Positions 53,613 through 64,000 of a DNA stretch of 64,000 nucleotides are shown here, in pieces; the stretch's first letter is position 1, and every line of letters starts with the position of its first letter. The notes under the pieces were generated by a model. The model was given only the letters and a program-made list of their open reading frames with translations. It searched no databases and was not told where the DNA came from. The stretch spans positions 10,051,501 through 10,115,500 of the forward strand of contig OU015662.1 of assembly GCA_907165275.2 (NCBI GenBank), read 5' to 3'. A program made the translations under genes and the position numbers. Origin of the DNA: Zygaena filipendulae. Taxonomy: Eukaryota > Arthropoda > Insecta > Lepidoptera > Zygaenidae.

Positions 53613-53796
53613 TCCTACCACCTAATATCATAAATGTGACAGTGTGGATGTTAGGATGTTTGCATGTTTGTTACTCAATCACGCAAAAACGACTGAACGG
53701 ATTTGGATGAAATTTGGCATGCACGTTGTCAGGTGTACAGAAAAGGACATAGGATACTTTTTATCCCGCGCGGGTGAAACCGCGGGGCACAGCTAG
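53613..53796 (+). mobile_element. Lep1-type Helitron with a deletion through the hairpin
   Basis: TCCTACCACCTAATATCATA start and CTAG at 53793-53796. The segment from cccg to gcgggtg is fused (tatcccgcgcgggtgaaacc), removing about 30 bases. It probably arose by slippage between GC-rich words. Confidence 0.8.
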
Positions 53797-54344
53797 TTTA
53801 TAATAATTACCTCTCAGTATATTTGTGCCCATATATACCTAATTATACGGTCAGGAATCTTCGCAGCCTCAACCAATTTCTAATATAATTGGATATATTG
53901 TAGGGGTACTTCCGAGAAAGTGATCCCACCCTACCTTTCTCAACATCTGGGCACCTCCGGTTTGATTAGTTGCGTTAATTGTATAATTTATATCCCAAAA
54001 GGACCAAGTTTCGAGCGCAGAAGGGTTGTATACACAGATTTAGAGACTGTGGAACGGGTAACGCAAGCTGATATTCAAATTACTCAATGAAAATGATGCT
54101 TATACAGTTTGCTTTCAAATGTGTTTAAAACAATTCGTCTTTAACGAGGTTAAACTAGTACCAGTAAACAACGGCTGTAAATCTTCTATGATATTCTATA
54201 TTTAAAATTATATCTAGGGAAAAATACATATCTACCTCATGAGGAGTAGGTAGGTGCACTATATACGATAACATCGTAACCAGGCAAAGTATTAGTCAAA
54301 CAAAGCATAATAAATGTTTCTGATGTGTATTTGATCGTTTTTTA
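53797..54344. other. unassigned spacer
   Basis: No recognised gene or bounded repeat. Confidence 0.4.
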
Positions 54345-54575
54345 CTAATAAGGTGTCCAGTCCCCACTCCCCCCCATTGTCTATAATAACCTGGCATCTT
54401 TGAGGCACACTTTTTACAAATTTTTCCGCTAAGTCACATGACAATGACCCACATTTCTTGTATATGACGACTCAGCTCGGCGGTGGTGCGGGTATTTTTT
54501 CCATGAAACTTTAGCGTCATCAGTGCTCAAACATTATATATGGGGTTCAAATCTGATGACTGTGGGGGAAAAAAC
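54345..54575 (-). pseudogene. dead Tc1/mariner-type transposase C-terminal fragment
   Basis: On the minus strand the translation shows PPQSSDLNPIYNV, a stop (where Trp is expected), ALMTLKFHGK, TTAELSRHIQEMW and KICKKCASKMPGYYRQWGG. The family's SPDLNPIENVW box is therefore present, but the catalytic Glu has become Tyr, and there are further stops. It is a decayed 3' part only; the two Asp residues are not visible. It differs from the intact enzyme at 19220-20353. Confidence 0.55.
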
Positions 54576-55254
54576 CCGTTTCGTAGTGCGAGCGCTTACG
54601 GCACTCATAGAACACTTACCCCGGGTATGCTCTTGTCGAACGGACGTACATAACAATAATTTTATGATTAAACACTTTGCTGAGTGAGAAATCCAAATGA
54701 CATTTGTAGATACAAATTTTATTGGTGAAAATTATTTACAAAATTGTAAACCTTATCAATTTATTCACAAAAACTAATTTTAACCATCTACATACATACA
54801 ATTTCAAAAACTCTCACAGCTGACTCAAGGGTGTATGGTCTTTTTATATCCGTGGTTGCATAAATCTTATACAATTTGAAGTTAGATTAATATAAGATGT
54901 TTGTTTATCGACGTAGAACTCTGAATTTGTAGTGTGTATTGATAATTGACTTATAATAGAAAAACATATCGTGTAATTGTAGCGTCTGTCTTGATTATTA
55001 AGAATAATAAGTACCTACCTAATTATTTACCTGAATAAGTCAGTTTTTAATGTAGTTGTATCATTATACTATTATAGGTATACTTAATGACTTAAGTATA
55101 GTTTGTGGTTTGGTTGTTTATAATATTTGTTATAAAAAAAGTGTTGTGATGTGAACTCTACCAAAGATCTTTTTTATTTTCAATGTTTTGCGATAGATGG
55201 ATTGATGTGTTTTAAATGAACCCACAGGTGACTTCATAATTTTATTTTTAAACT
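54576..55254. other. unassigned AT-rich spacer
   Basis: 54576-54650 may contain more of the dead transposase (its frame is unclear). The rest is unremarkable. Confidence 0.4.
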
Positions 55255-55436
55255 TGCTGTTCCGCGCGGTTTTAGCCGCATTAATATCGGAGTTCCCGAG
55301 GGAATTCCGGGATGCAAAGTGTCGTAAGTTACTCCTTATAACATTACTACTGACTATGAAAGAAAGTTCCGTCAAAATCGGTCCAGCCGTTTCAAAGATT
55401 AACCGGAACAAACAGACAGTCAGACAGACAGAAAAA
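55255..55436 (-). mobile_element. Helitron, fourth subfamily
   Basis: gctgttccgcgcggttttag at the 3' side; attactactgactatgaaag, aaatcggtccagccgtttca and ttaaccggaacaaacagaca match the body of 14540-14735 in the other orientation. The terminal CTAG is altered to CTTG. Confidence 0.65.
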
Positions 55437-56451
55437 TTAAAAAAAAAATGATTTTTTGATGTAAGTACCGTATATAACTTCGTATGAATTTAGTAAAAAG
55501 CTGTTAATTTGAAATTATAAACAGACACTTCAATTTTATTTATATGCATAGATTACTTATCACCTGCCGTTGGAAATGCGATTTTTAATCCGAAAATCGA
55601 GTCACGAAACTCACGGAGTCTATTATAAGTACAACTATTGTAAAATACGTATTCCAATGCGAAGTGCAGCTTTTTAAGACGATTTTGTGATCGCTATAAA
55701 ATGAACCTACCGTAAACCGTACTCCTTTTTATTGTGCTGCAAAAACACTCCCCACTAAACGGGCCACGTGTTCAATATGTTTAGTGCTGTCGCTGTTTCG
55801 ACAATCGACTCGTGGCTCGTGACGAACTCGATTCACTTAAAAACTTAACGAGCACCGACTTTATTTTTACGAGCTCGCTCCAAAACTACGTCACATACCC
55901 GCTATAATCAATCGGAAACGCTGTTAATGAGTACGGGAACTATCAATCAACGCATGGCCGGAATAGCGGCTAATATTGAACACATCTATAGGGCCGGACG
56001 CGTATTTTTAGACCATTATCTTTCGGGGGAATAAAACTGAATTCTGGAATCCCTATACCTATGCGAGTACGCTTTCCCGAGTGAACGAACTCGAGTGTCG
56101 GGTAAGGAACGGCGCACACTCGCTGGGAAAACGCCTGAACATTTTTTATTGTGAGTAAAAATAAAATTAATCTTTGAGGATTTAAAAATATGTATTAGTA
56201 ATAATAATTGGTGGGGGCACTACCGTGCTCTCCGATAATAATAATAATATTCTTTCATCTAGATAGTAACAAGGATGAGGTCTCCTTTTAAGTAGAAAAG
56301 TACCATGTATCAGAAGACCTCGCTCTTACATAACAAATATTATATTAATTAGACCATGAAACAAAAATAACAATAAGATACTTGAGTGTACTTGTATGGA
56401 ACAATGTTGATAGTGCTTAAATAAATAAATAAATGTTATGTTTATATCATA
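55437..56451. other. spacer with a GC-richer, apparently unique segment
   Basis: 55780-56140 is less AT-rich and shows none of the repeat words seen elsewhere (gacaatcgactcgtggctcg, ggccggaatagcggctaata). It has no good open frame. It may be host non-coding sequence worth comparing across species. (AAATAAAT) words at 56403-56423. Confidence 0.35.
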
Positions 56452-56655
56452 TTAGCTGTCCCCCGCAGTTTCACCCGCGGTAATTTCGGAGTTTCCACGA
56501 GAATTCCGGGATAAAAGTACCCTATGTCCTTCTCGGTACCCTAGACAAACGTGCATGCAAAATTTTATGATGATTGGTTGAGCCGTTGGGGCGTGAAAGC
56601 GTAACAGACAGACCGACATACAGAGTTACTTTCGCATTTATAATATTAGTATAGA
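56452..56655 (-). mobile_element. Lep1-type Helitron variant
   Basis: Minus strand. ttagctgtcccccgcagttt at the 3' side, ggttgagccgttggggcgtg body as at 17338, and a TATACTAATATTATAAATGC start. CTAG has become CTAA. Confidence 0.72.
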
Positions 56656-56689
56656 TTATATTTACCACGTCCTGTTTCTCATTTCTATC

Positions 56690-56832
56690 TACAGCGCTGC
56701 CATTTTAAGGTCGCCTGGAAAATATTGCCTTCAGCAATAAAGCCGCCCTTTGCACTGTCCATTTTTCTTATTTTTTAAATATCAGTGTGTTTTTAAGAGG
56801 AATAAATTTTTATAAAGAAAAAAAAAACTGTG
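56690..56832 (+). mobile_element. 5'-truncated LINE tail, third type
   Basis: agcgctgccattttaaggtc, ttgccttcagcaataaagcc, gccctttgcactgtcca and a final A-run. The gcaataaagccgcc block is typical of lepidopteran LINE 3' ends as I remember them. Confidence 0.5.
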
Positions 56833-57051
56833 AAACTAAGCATTGGGACTTGGGAGTGATCTATGTGTAGTGGAGTGAAGCAACGACTGCCGTTAACTGA
56901 TAATGATGATGGTGAAAATCTTATGAATCATTATTTTTTTACCGTCATTTGATGAGACATAATGATATCTAATAAAATAATAATTAATGAAAAAAAAATA
57001 TAGTTAATTTTTTAAGTTCATATACGATTTTTAAGCGAAATTTAATAATAA

Positions 57052-57248
57052 TCCTTACAGAGTATTTAAATGCAAAAGTGAGTTTGTTTGTTTGTTTGTT
57101 ATGCTTTCACAGCTTAACAACTCAACTGATCATCATGAAATTTTGAATACATTTTGGCAGAGGTACAGAAAAAGACATAGGGTACTTTTATCCTGGAATT
57201 CCCGCGGGAAGGGAAATTAACGCGGGTGAAACCTCGGGAAACAGCTAG
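57052..57248 (+). mobile_element. Lep1-type Helitron, diverged
   Basis: TCCTTACAGAGTATTTAAATGC start, (TTTG)n patch, catagggtacttttatcctg, aacgcgggtgaaacctcggg and CTAG at 57245-57248. Confidence 0.75.
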
Positions 57249-57289
57249 TCCCATTCTAATAAAAATACTAAATATTTTCTTCTTCCGTC

Positions 57290-57495
57290 TGCGCTGACGT
57301 TTAGAGACATGTCGTGGCTTGCGCCGATCTATATTTATACGCATAAACGCCGACTGAGGGCGCTCGCCTCCCCTCTTCTTTTGTTCCTATTTCGAATTTC
57401 AAAAAATAGAACTGAAGGGTCGTTTAGGATGCGCGTGAGTCAGTTGCCGGTCGACGCGCCGGCGCGTGCGCAGACACCGCGCCGGGAACGATGAA
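57290..57495 (+). promoter_or_regulatory. CpG-rich segment with initiator-like TCAGTT, possible promoter
   Basis: A GC- and CpG-rich island in AT-rich DNA (gccggtcgacgcgccggcgc). TCAGTT at 57440-57445 fits the arthropod initiator. An AGACA that could be a downstream element lies at +31, three bases out of register. No transcript or downstream gene is evident in the window, so this is only a composition-based suggestion. Confidence 0.22.
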
Positions 57496-58078
57496 ATTTC
57501 AATATTCAAAATTCAATTCTTTTTTACTCTGAAAATTCACGTGGTGACGAGTGTTGAGTTTTTAATTAAGAATGAGTTGCCTTTCAAATATTCAATTCGA
57601 GAAAATATTGTGAGAGTGATCTATATTGTTTTTCACGTGTAGTTTTTGAAGGTGACCATTGAATGGGATATAATAATTCATGGTAAGATTTCATACTTTT
57701 TCATGTCACCAAAATATATTACTTAAAAAAACAAGAACTGGAAAAATTGGGAACCACGCTGTAACTAAATAGTTTCGTAATGTTTAATTTGAATTTTAAA
57801 CTAATTCTCGCCGATGAGTTTTTCTTTTTCTTGCTGTACTTAAGTCGGTGTGTGTTCGCTTCGTAAATAGTCCAACGGCCCCATTTTGGAGTTCTGTTAG
57901 TAATTTGTCAGTCACTAGGTATTTTGGTTGAACAGAAAGCGACGTAGCCATACGAGTAAATTTCCTGAACATTTCATTCAGAGTTGAGCGATGGCAATCG
58001 TTTTTTTGTTGATTACTATTAGTCAAAACAAAAAAATATTAAATTAATTAATTACGGTATGATATATTACGGTATAAT
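57496..58078. other. unassigned spacer
   Basis: No gene. The minus-strand open frame at 57796-58026 (76 codons) has no recognisable motif. Confidence 0.4.
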
Positions 58079-58293
58079 TCTACTAATATATAAATAAATA
58101 AATAAAATAAATATTATAAATGTGAAAGTGTGGATGTTTGGATGTTTGTTACTTGATCACGCAAAAATGGCTGAACGGATTTGGATGACATTTGGCAGGC
58201 ACGTTGTCAGAGGTACAGAGAAGGACGTTTTTATTACGGAATTCCCGTGGGAACTCCGAAATAACTGTGGGTGAAACCGCGGGGCACAGCTAG
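58079..58293 (+). mobile_element. Lep1-type Helitron with an AAAT expansion in the 5' end
   Basis: TCTACTAATATATAAATAAAT is expanded before attataaatgtgaaagtgtg. The body is standard, aactgtgggtgaaaccgcgg is the hairpin, CTAG at 58290-58293. Confidence 0.82.
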
Positions 58294-58809
58294 TAATAAA
58301 TAAAGTAACCGTAATGCGTGAAAATATAATCTATTGAAATTTGTGTGAAAACTAGCTTTAGCGATCCTCTCTTATGTGGTTTAAAATGTTATGCACTCTT
58401 CTTTCTAAATTTCATACTTGCAAATAATAGACAGTGCTAATATACCTAAAAGTCATGCATTAAAAATTAGAAGTGGCTGATTACTGGCAAGGAATGTTTC
58501 AATTAAAATTAGCATTCCTGCAAAGAAACACCGCTCTACATTTCTGTATGTATTTTAGAACTGACAAAGATAAATTTGTGATCGCGCTTATGTCCTTTCT
58601 TTCCAACTAGCGTTATTCTGTGAAATTTGACAAACAAGCCAGACAAAGCATTTATAAAGTGAATCCCTTCTTATATCACTATAATAGGGCTGGCAAAAGG
58701 TCCGGAAATACGGTCTGAAACACTCCGCTGTCTGTACGAAGCTGTAATGTTTTATTCTGCCGAAATCTCTATGGGTATTATATCATGCATTATTATTTGC
58801 ATGTTGACT
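58294..58809. other. unassigned spacer
   Basis: No gene or repeat recognised. Confidence 0.4.
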
Positions 58810-59105
58810 AATTTTAATTTTTTTGTCCGTCTTGTAGATTATTAAAAAATATTGGACACGTATTTTTTCTTTTTTTACGTAATCAAAAAATAACGGCGAT
58901 ATATTGAGTTGAAATTTCGTGTGACGTCACTATTCTGACAGTTTGTATGGCGGTTTTTGCGGTTAGTGACGTCACGACCCCCTCACCCTAAACTTTAATG
59001 CACTTTATCTCTGTATATTTTAATTTATTTGAAAAAGCAAAAAATACGTGTCTATTGTTTTTTTTATTTTCTAACTGACGGATTAATTAGAATTTTGATT
59101 TTCAA
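58810..59105 (+). mobile_element. CRE-bearing MITE, copy 4
   Basis: tttttttgtccgtcttgtag, atcaaaaaataacggcgata, gtgtgacgtcactattc, tagtgacgtcacgacccc, accctaaactttaatgc, aaaaaatacgtgtc, aactgacggattaatt and gaattttgattttc, in the same order as copies 2 and 3. Both TGACGTCA sites are intact although the sequence between them has diverged. Confidence 0.65.
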
Positions 59106-59726
59106 AAGTAGTCCACATCCCAACTGCTGGGGATGTTGTGCTGACTGTTACCACATCCGTTTTAGGTACCAAAATAAACTTAACCAACACTAAATTGTAA
59201 TTAATGACAGTAGAAGACCACAATCACATACCTACTTTTCGGTTTGGTCTCAGTGCAAACACTTTTTTGGCAAAGTAGCTCAAACATTTAGAACTGAATG
59301 ACTCATCATGTAGACTCATCTCTATAATAATGGAGAAATCGACAACACCATTTGTGTACTGGTTATTGAATCTGACTGATACCACGTAAGTCACGGGTTC
59401 AATCCCCGTGACAAAATAAACTTTTTTAATACAGTTGCTCAAAAAGTGGCATATTGGAGGGACGTATAGCGTTCGGGAAGTGGGCTATTACATACTCGAG
59501 CTTTTTCTTTACCTTTTCCGACCTCGTGCGTTCTCTTTCCCAACTGTCAAAAATGGCGAAACGACTTTGACACACTTTTTGTATTGCGCAACGTAGGTTT
59601 CGTATTACTAATACGACTAGCGCCATCTCTTGATCACAGTTGGAACTTAGTTGAGTTTGTGTTTTTATTATTTTACTAAATTTCTTCATTTTTTTCGCAA
59701 CTGTATTAAAAATAGTTGTTCAGTAC
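59106..59726. other. unassigned spacer with a T-arm-like word
   Basis: gtcacgggttcaatccccgtgac (59391-59413) forms a T-arm-like stem with a B-box-like core, but I see no complete tRNA. The 87-codon minus-strand frame at 59426-59689 is not assigned. Confidence 0.35.
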
Positions 59727-59835
59727 ACGTGCGGAACCGTCATTGCAAAGAGTTCCGACAAATGTCGACCCGAGCCGAGGCGCAGCCGAAGGTGAGGGTT
59801 GACAGTCGAATGACAGCCTTTCCGCACTTGTAATG
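59727..59835. repeat. foldback repeat with CGAGCCGAGGC / GCAGCCGAAGG centre
   Basis: cacgtgcggaaccgtcattg at the left and gacagcctttccgcacttg at the right are inverted, and tgtcgaccc faces ggttgaca inside. I recognise this GC-rich hairpin as dispersed in insect genomes. Class unknown. Confidence 0.55.
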
Positions 59836-60484
59836 AAATATACTATTACACGACGAACATTTGTGTTTACTCTGAGTTATTATAATAGCACAAATTGCAA
59901 GATACGAACCCCAGCCAAACTCGCCCATGTCCGAACATATCCCAAGTTACTTTAAACTAATAACCAGGTCAGGGTAGATAACTTCCAACAAGAACTAAAA
60001 ACTGACTTTTTCATCAAATCTTTCAAATGAAAATATGATTTTAAAAACTAATGTAAATATTTAGAAATATATTAATTTATTAAAAATCTTCATTAATGAA
60101 ATGCATACTTTATTTGCTAAAAAATATACATACGTATGTATGTATATTACGAAACACGAGTGAACGACAAATATTTAATTATATTTCCCTCAGTTTCGAT
60201 TTCATTTATAAAACAAACAAAACGGAAGAAGCAGTCGATTTAATTAAAAAGTTACCGGTATAATTACTTTGACTGAATTATACGACAAAGAATTTTATTT
60301 TCCATCCACCCTTATAGGTAGGTATTTGTTTTTTCGGCTGTCATTCGGTAACTTTGGAATTCTTTTCTCGATGCCAATTAATTTACTGCTTATTTAATTA
60401 CGATCCTGACTTGGCGAATGGTTTTATGTATTTTTTATTTACTGAATGTTTTTGTGTTTTATATATTGTATTTTACCTACTAAC
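59836..60484. other. AT-rich spacer
   Basis: No recognised element. tacgtatgtatgtata at 60131-60147. Confidence 0.4.
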
Positions 60485-60720
60485 TAGTTGTATTCCATGG
60501 TTTTTCATGGGTGAATTTCGGAACTCTTACGGGAAGTCCGAGAGCAAATTTATTTCTTACCTGACGTCACTCCCCGTAAACTATGTCTCTCGCGAATTCC
60601 AAAAAGTATCTTATGTATTGAAGGTCACTGTAGAATTTTATCGGTGGAAGAAATTTCATTATAAGGTATAATTTCAGTATAATATTTCACTCCCCATGGT
60701 TTCAGCCGTGTGTTTCGGAA
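60485..60720 (-). mobile_element. heavily decayed Helitron pieces
   Basis: Two damaged inverted 3' ends (tagttgtattccatggtttt ... gaatttcggaactcttacgg, and ccccatggtttcagccgtgt ... ttcggaattaggaact). A 105-codon open frame over this region is not a gene. Confidence 0.35.
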
Positions 60721-61711
60721 TTAGGAACTCTCTCCTTGGATTTTCCATATTTCTTTCTTGCAAACCTCGTCTTGACAATACTAACACAACAAAATAGTAA
60801 TTAACCAAATTAGTCAAGCCCCCTTCTCATATGCGATAACTAGTAGATTTTTATATAAGTAGATATTTATACTTATACGAACTTGGGCACAAAGCTAAAA
60901 ACTTGTGCTGTGTTTTGTTTCATGACTCTCACTTTTTGTGTGTAGGTAGATATCAATTCTTTTTTATTTTCTAGTATTAGTAATGAAATTAAAAAACAAT
61001 ATAGCTTTGTTCTTAGTTCTTACCTATCTACATTGTTTCGACCAAAACCAACAAGTACAGAAGTAATTTTATTATTTCAGGTCGATAACTCTCAATAGAT
61101 GAAGCTGTATTGGATTTTACCTTTGCTTATTTTCATCCTTGTATTGGAATTAAATGGTAGCATGATAAGAAAAATCGGCGCATAAAAGAAATCGCTGATC
61201 TCGTTTGTCACAAAAAATTATTACAAGTTTTCCGAATGGAGCTATATTTAGCTCATCTAATTTGACGTGCTTTGACGTAACTATCATTATCCTTAGGTAC
61301 TTTATCATGCGGTTTTCCTTTATCCCAAGTGAAATCTGATGTGAATATAAGAAGTACTTAAATAGTAAAATATACGTACCTACCTGTATAAGTAGCAAAT
61401 AAACTATTGAAGCCTAATGAAAAACCAACAAGTTTTTTGCCTAAAAAAGATTTGTTGTGAATGAAAGGCAAGCGGATGATTTTACTTCACAAAAATACTT
61501 TACGCTTTATTTCCTGTAATCTTTACATTATAGGTAATAAAAAATTTCGTGGAAACACTCCGAAAGCATTTTGTTTTAAAGACGAAGCAGCTTTTTATAA
61601 TCGGCCTTTACTCATTTTACTGCTGAATTTAATTTAAAAGTGAAGTGACTTAACAAAAAAAAAGAGACACCGTTCAAAATTACGAAAACAATGTTTTTAT
61701 TTTTAAGCGAA
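60721..61711. other. unassigned AT-rich spacer
   Basis: No gene recognised. Confidence 0.4.
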
Positions 61712-61884
61712 TCCTTATCCTTTTAAATGCGAAAATGTGTTTATTTGTATGTCACGCTTTCCCACCTTAACGGCTCAACCCATCATCATGAAAGGGGCAC
61801 AGAGAAAAGACAAAGAGTACTTGTTATCCCAGGATTGCCACGGAAACTCCGAAATTAACGCGGGCGAAACCAAGGGAACAGCTT
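61712..61884 (+). mobile_element. decayed Lep1-type Helitron
   Basis: TCCTTATCCTTTTAAATGCG start, cacgctttcccaccttaacg, gagtacttgttatcccagga, aacgcgggcgaaaccaaggg. The end is gcttg in place of gctag. Confidence 0.65.
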
Positions 61885-63619
61885 GTATTTATTACATGTT
61901 GGGTCTAAAGGCAATATTTAGACTTTATTTACCATACATAACTCAGTCAATGACAAATTAAGTACTTAAGTGACTAAACAAGCACTTAAGTGGCAAATCA
62001 TTTATGTGGAGACCTCTTTAGCCGTCTCTATAAGTTTTGACTATCACAAATATTGTGTGTGTATACGATTTCATTTACAGAGGAAATAACACCGTATCCT
62101 ACCTATAACAATCGCACACGTTTACACAAATTGAATAAAATCAGGGTATAAAGATTGTCACATAGGTACTTACATGATATAATTAACTAGATACGCATGA
62201 AAAACATAACCCCGCCCTTGCTGTCTTACAGCCACATCCGTGGGTCAACGTACTGGGCGGTCGTCATGGCAAAATTTGGCTTCTAATGTAATAATAACGC
62301 TAGAACGGACCAAGATTACGGGCTATAAAAGGGCTCATTATGTTTTCATTAAATACACACGCTGTTACACACTATGTAATATGTATATATGAATAGTTCC
62401 CAACGGTAGTAGAAAAGAGAATATTATGATTATAACTGGGTATCAACTTTTATAAGCTAACAGAAAATTTGCAATCAAATACGAGTAGAATACGTACTTT
62501 AAGAAAACTCAATTCAAAGAAGCTTTTGTAATCATAGACGTAAAGTATTTTCTCTTAATCATAATGTGTTTTGATCTTGTAAATAAGTATGTTTCATTAC
62601 ATTTTGTGTAATGAATGAAATTAATTTGAATGAAATGAAATGACATTATTTTTATTCATGGCGGCACAACATACCTAATTAAGAAAATTCAAAATGCATT
62701 AATAAAAAATAATAGAACACCGTTTTATATGAAAATGGCAAACTTGCCTTTTCTATTATTTGCTCTCGGGTCACTATGATTTATTATATTGTACCTATAT
62801 ATGACTTGTAACTTGGTGTTACCAATAAAGAATTGTATTGTGTTGTATTGTAAGAATGAGAAATGGACCAAAGAAGTGACGTATTGGTACCTAAGGGATA
62901 GAAAAAGAAAAAGGGAAGACAGGACGTAAAGAGATGATTTGAAAGAGGTAGCGGGTGCAATCTGAAGAAGAATAACACACAAGGGGCAGGGACGAATGGA
63001 AGGCATTGGAGGAGGCCTTTGTCAGGAGACAAGCGGGAGAAGAGGAAAATAAATGTACAATAATTTATTTAAATATTTTCTCTATCACTCGTAAATTGGG
63101 TTTCGAAATAGAACCTAAGGTGCTTTTCATGCCGATACAAAAAGTTCCCGAAGGGATTCCGAAGGTGACGCGAGAAACCCTAGGGGAGGATTTAATGAAG
63201 TGATAATATTTAATGTGCTAGAATTTAAAGAATGGACAGTTCTTTTTCTCTAATCGCATTTTCTATGGTCGAAAAATTTATTCCACCAGAAATAATAACG
63301 TTATTAAAGCTACACGGCGGCGTTATCACGTTTTCGACTCGATTAGAGAGAAATACGCTCCACGGATGCCGGGTCGTATTGAATGTGCACTCATTTCCAT
63401 CCTATTAGACTTTTATGTCGGTCTCCTATGAAGAAAATAAGCAGTTAACGGAATTTATGTATGTATTTTCTCTTAGCGAGACTCCTCGTGACGCTATGTG
63501 ACATTTCGTTTAATGTTGTACTCATTTACCATGTATGGCGGCAGACGAAGGAGTTTCTTTGAACAACTTTTTCGTGGCGCATGTGTATAGTTTTTTCAGA
63601 CACCATCTATATCTATATC
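61885..63619. other. unassigned spacer with a pentanucleotide-tailed retroposon end
   Basis: 62815-62852 (caataaagaattgtattgtg and ttgtattgt) resembles a LINE 3' end with a (TTGTA)n tail. 63120-63185 has a Helitron-like block (catgccgatacaaaaagttc, gaaggtgacgcgagaaaccc). 62205-62340 and 63290-63420 are less AT-rich and unassigned. No gene. Confidence 0.4.
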
Positions 63620-63848
63620 TATCTATACATATAAAATGCTTTGTCCTGAATGACTGATGGATCAACGCACAGCCTAAACAGCAGATCGTAGAGACCTGAA
63701 ACTTGGAGAGTGTGTTCTTTGTAGGTATGACGTAGGCATCCGTTAAAAAAGGATTTATGAAAATTCGACCCCTAAGGGGATGAAACGGAACGCAAAGTTT
63801 GTATGGGACAATTCCGCGGGAACTTCGAAATTATCGCGGGTGAAACCT
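63620..63848 (+). mobile_element. Helitron, second subfamily
   Basis: tctatctatacatataaaat start, tttgtcctgaatgactgatg, gtagagacctgaaacttgga, atgacgtaggcatccg, then aattatcgcgggtgaaacc, where it breaks into taacctaacctacgg. The final CTAG is lost. Confidence 0.7.
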
Positions 63849-64000
63849 AACCTAACCTACGGCTGTCTAGTGAAAGTATGTATATAAAAATTAATCCCTA
63901 TTTCCCTCGGTCACGGCATCACGCGTGAATGACTAGGCCAATTTCGCTAATTCTTTTGTGTTGTGTTTGCTATTGTAAGGAGAAGAAGAATATGAAACAA
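63849..64000. other. unassigned end of window
   Basis: Short segment with no recognisable feature. Confidence 0.4.

Noticed and set aside
59391..59413. T-arm-like gtcacgggttcaatccccgtgac, possible tRNA
   Set aside because: No matching acceptor, D-arm or anticodon arm at the right distances; probably a chance or SINE-derived word.
60354..60671. 105-codon open frame
   Set aside because: Overlaps decayed Helitron pieces; hydrophobic AT-driven composition; no recognisable motif.

Overview
This window looks like repeat-saturated nuclear DNA from a moth or butterfly (Lepidoptera). The main evidence is about thirty-five copies, on both strands, of one short element. It begins TCCTACTAATATTATAAA, carries a CCGCGG...CCGCGG hairpin near its end, and stops at CTAG. 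This matches the non-autonomous Helitron family I remember as Lep1. A BEL/Pao retrotransposon, tRNA-derived SINEs, LINE tails in (AAATAAAT)n and AT-rich spacer agree with this. No species can be named. I found no convincing host protein-coding gene, rRNA or functional tRNA; only a few short exon-like segments could be host sequence.

Layout. 1-17.5 kb: spacer with a composite repeat holding a PIF/Harbinger-type palindromic MITE (231-728), a six-unit minisatellite (2757-3580), a MITE with a 9-bp target-site duplication (10612-10961), many Helitron copies, and a perfect head-to-tail array of three 230-bp Helitron monomers plus a fourth unit (15644-16590). 17.5-24 kb: a 3.37-kb Tc1/mariner element (18460-21828) with ~55-bp terminal repeats, TA duplications and an apparently intact two-exon DD35E transposase; then tRNA-derived SINEs. 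24-34 kb: AT-rich spacer, LINE tails, a CRE-bearing MITE and one candidate exon. 34-39.6 kb: a self-nested PIF-type MITE, an element with three copies of a 16-bp motif on one side and three inverted copies on the other, and further MITEs. 40.2-41.0 kb: a strikingly GC-rich 825-bp retroposon flanked by 14-bp duplications. 42.06-48.06 kb: a complete, very young BEL/Pao LTR retrotransposon whose long reading frame is broken by one frameshift between RNase H and integrase. 48-64 kb: more Helitrons, LINE tails, a 1.85-kb hAT-type foldback element enclosing a decayed coding fragment, a dead Tc1-type transposase fragment and unassigned spacer.

How the parts work together: almost everything is mobile DNA. 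Autonomous-type coding sequence remains in two elements only: the Tc1-like transposase, which looks intact, and the BEL/Pao element, intact except for the frameshift. The rest are non-autonomous passengers (Helitron, hAT, PIF, TA-MITE, 9-bp-TSD MITE, SINE, truncated LINE) that depend on enzymes encoded elsewhere. Nested insertions give relative ages: a PIF MITE within an older copy of itself, a LINE tail inside a Helitron, and the GC-rich retroposon within an older foldback repeat. All family names come from memory of family features, not from a database search.
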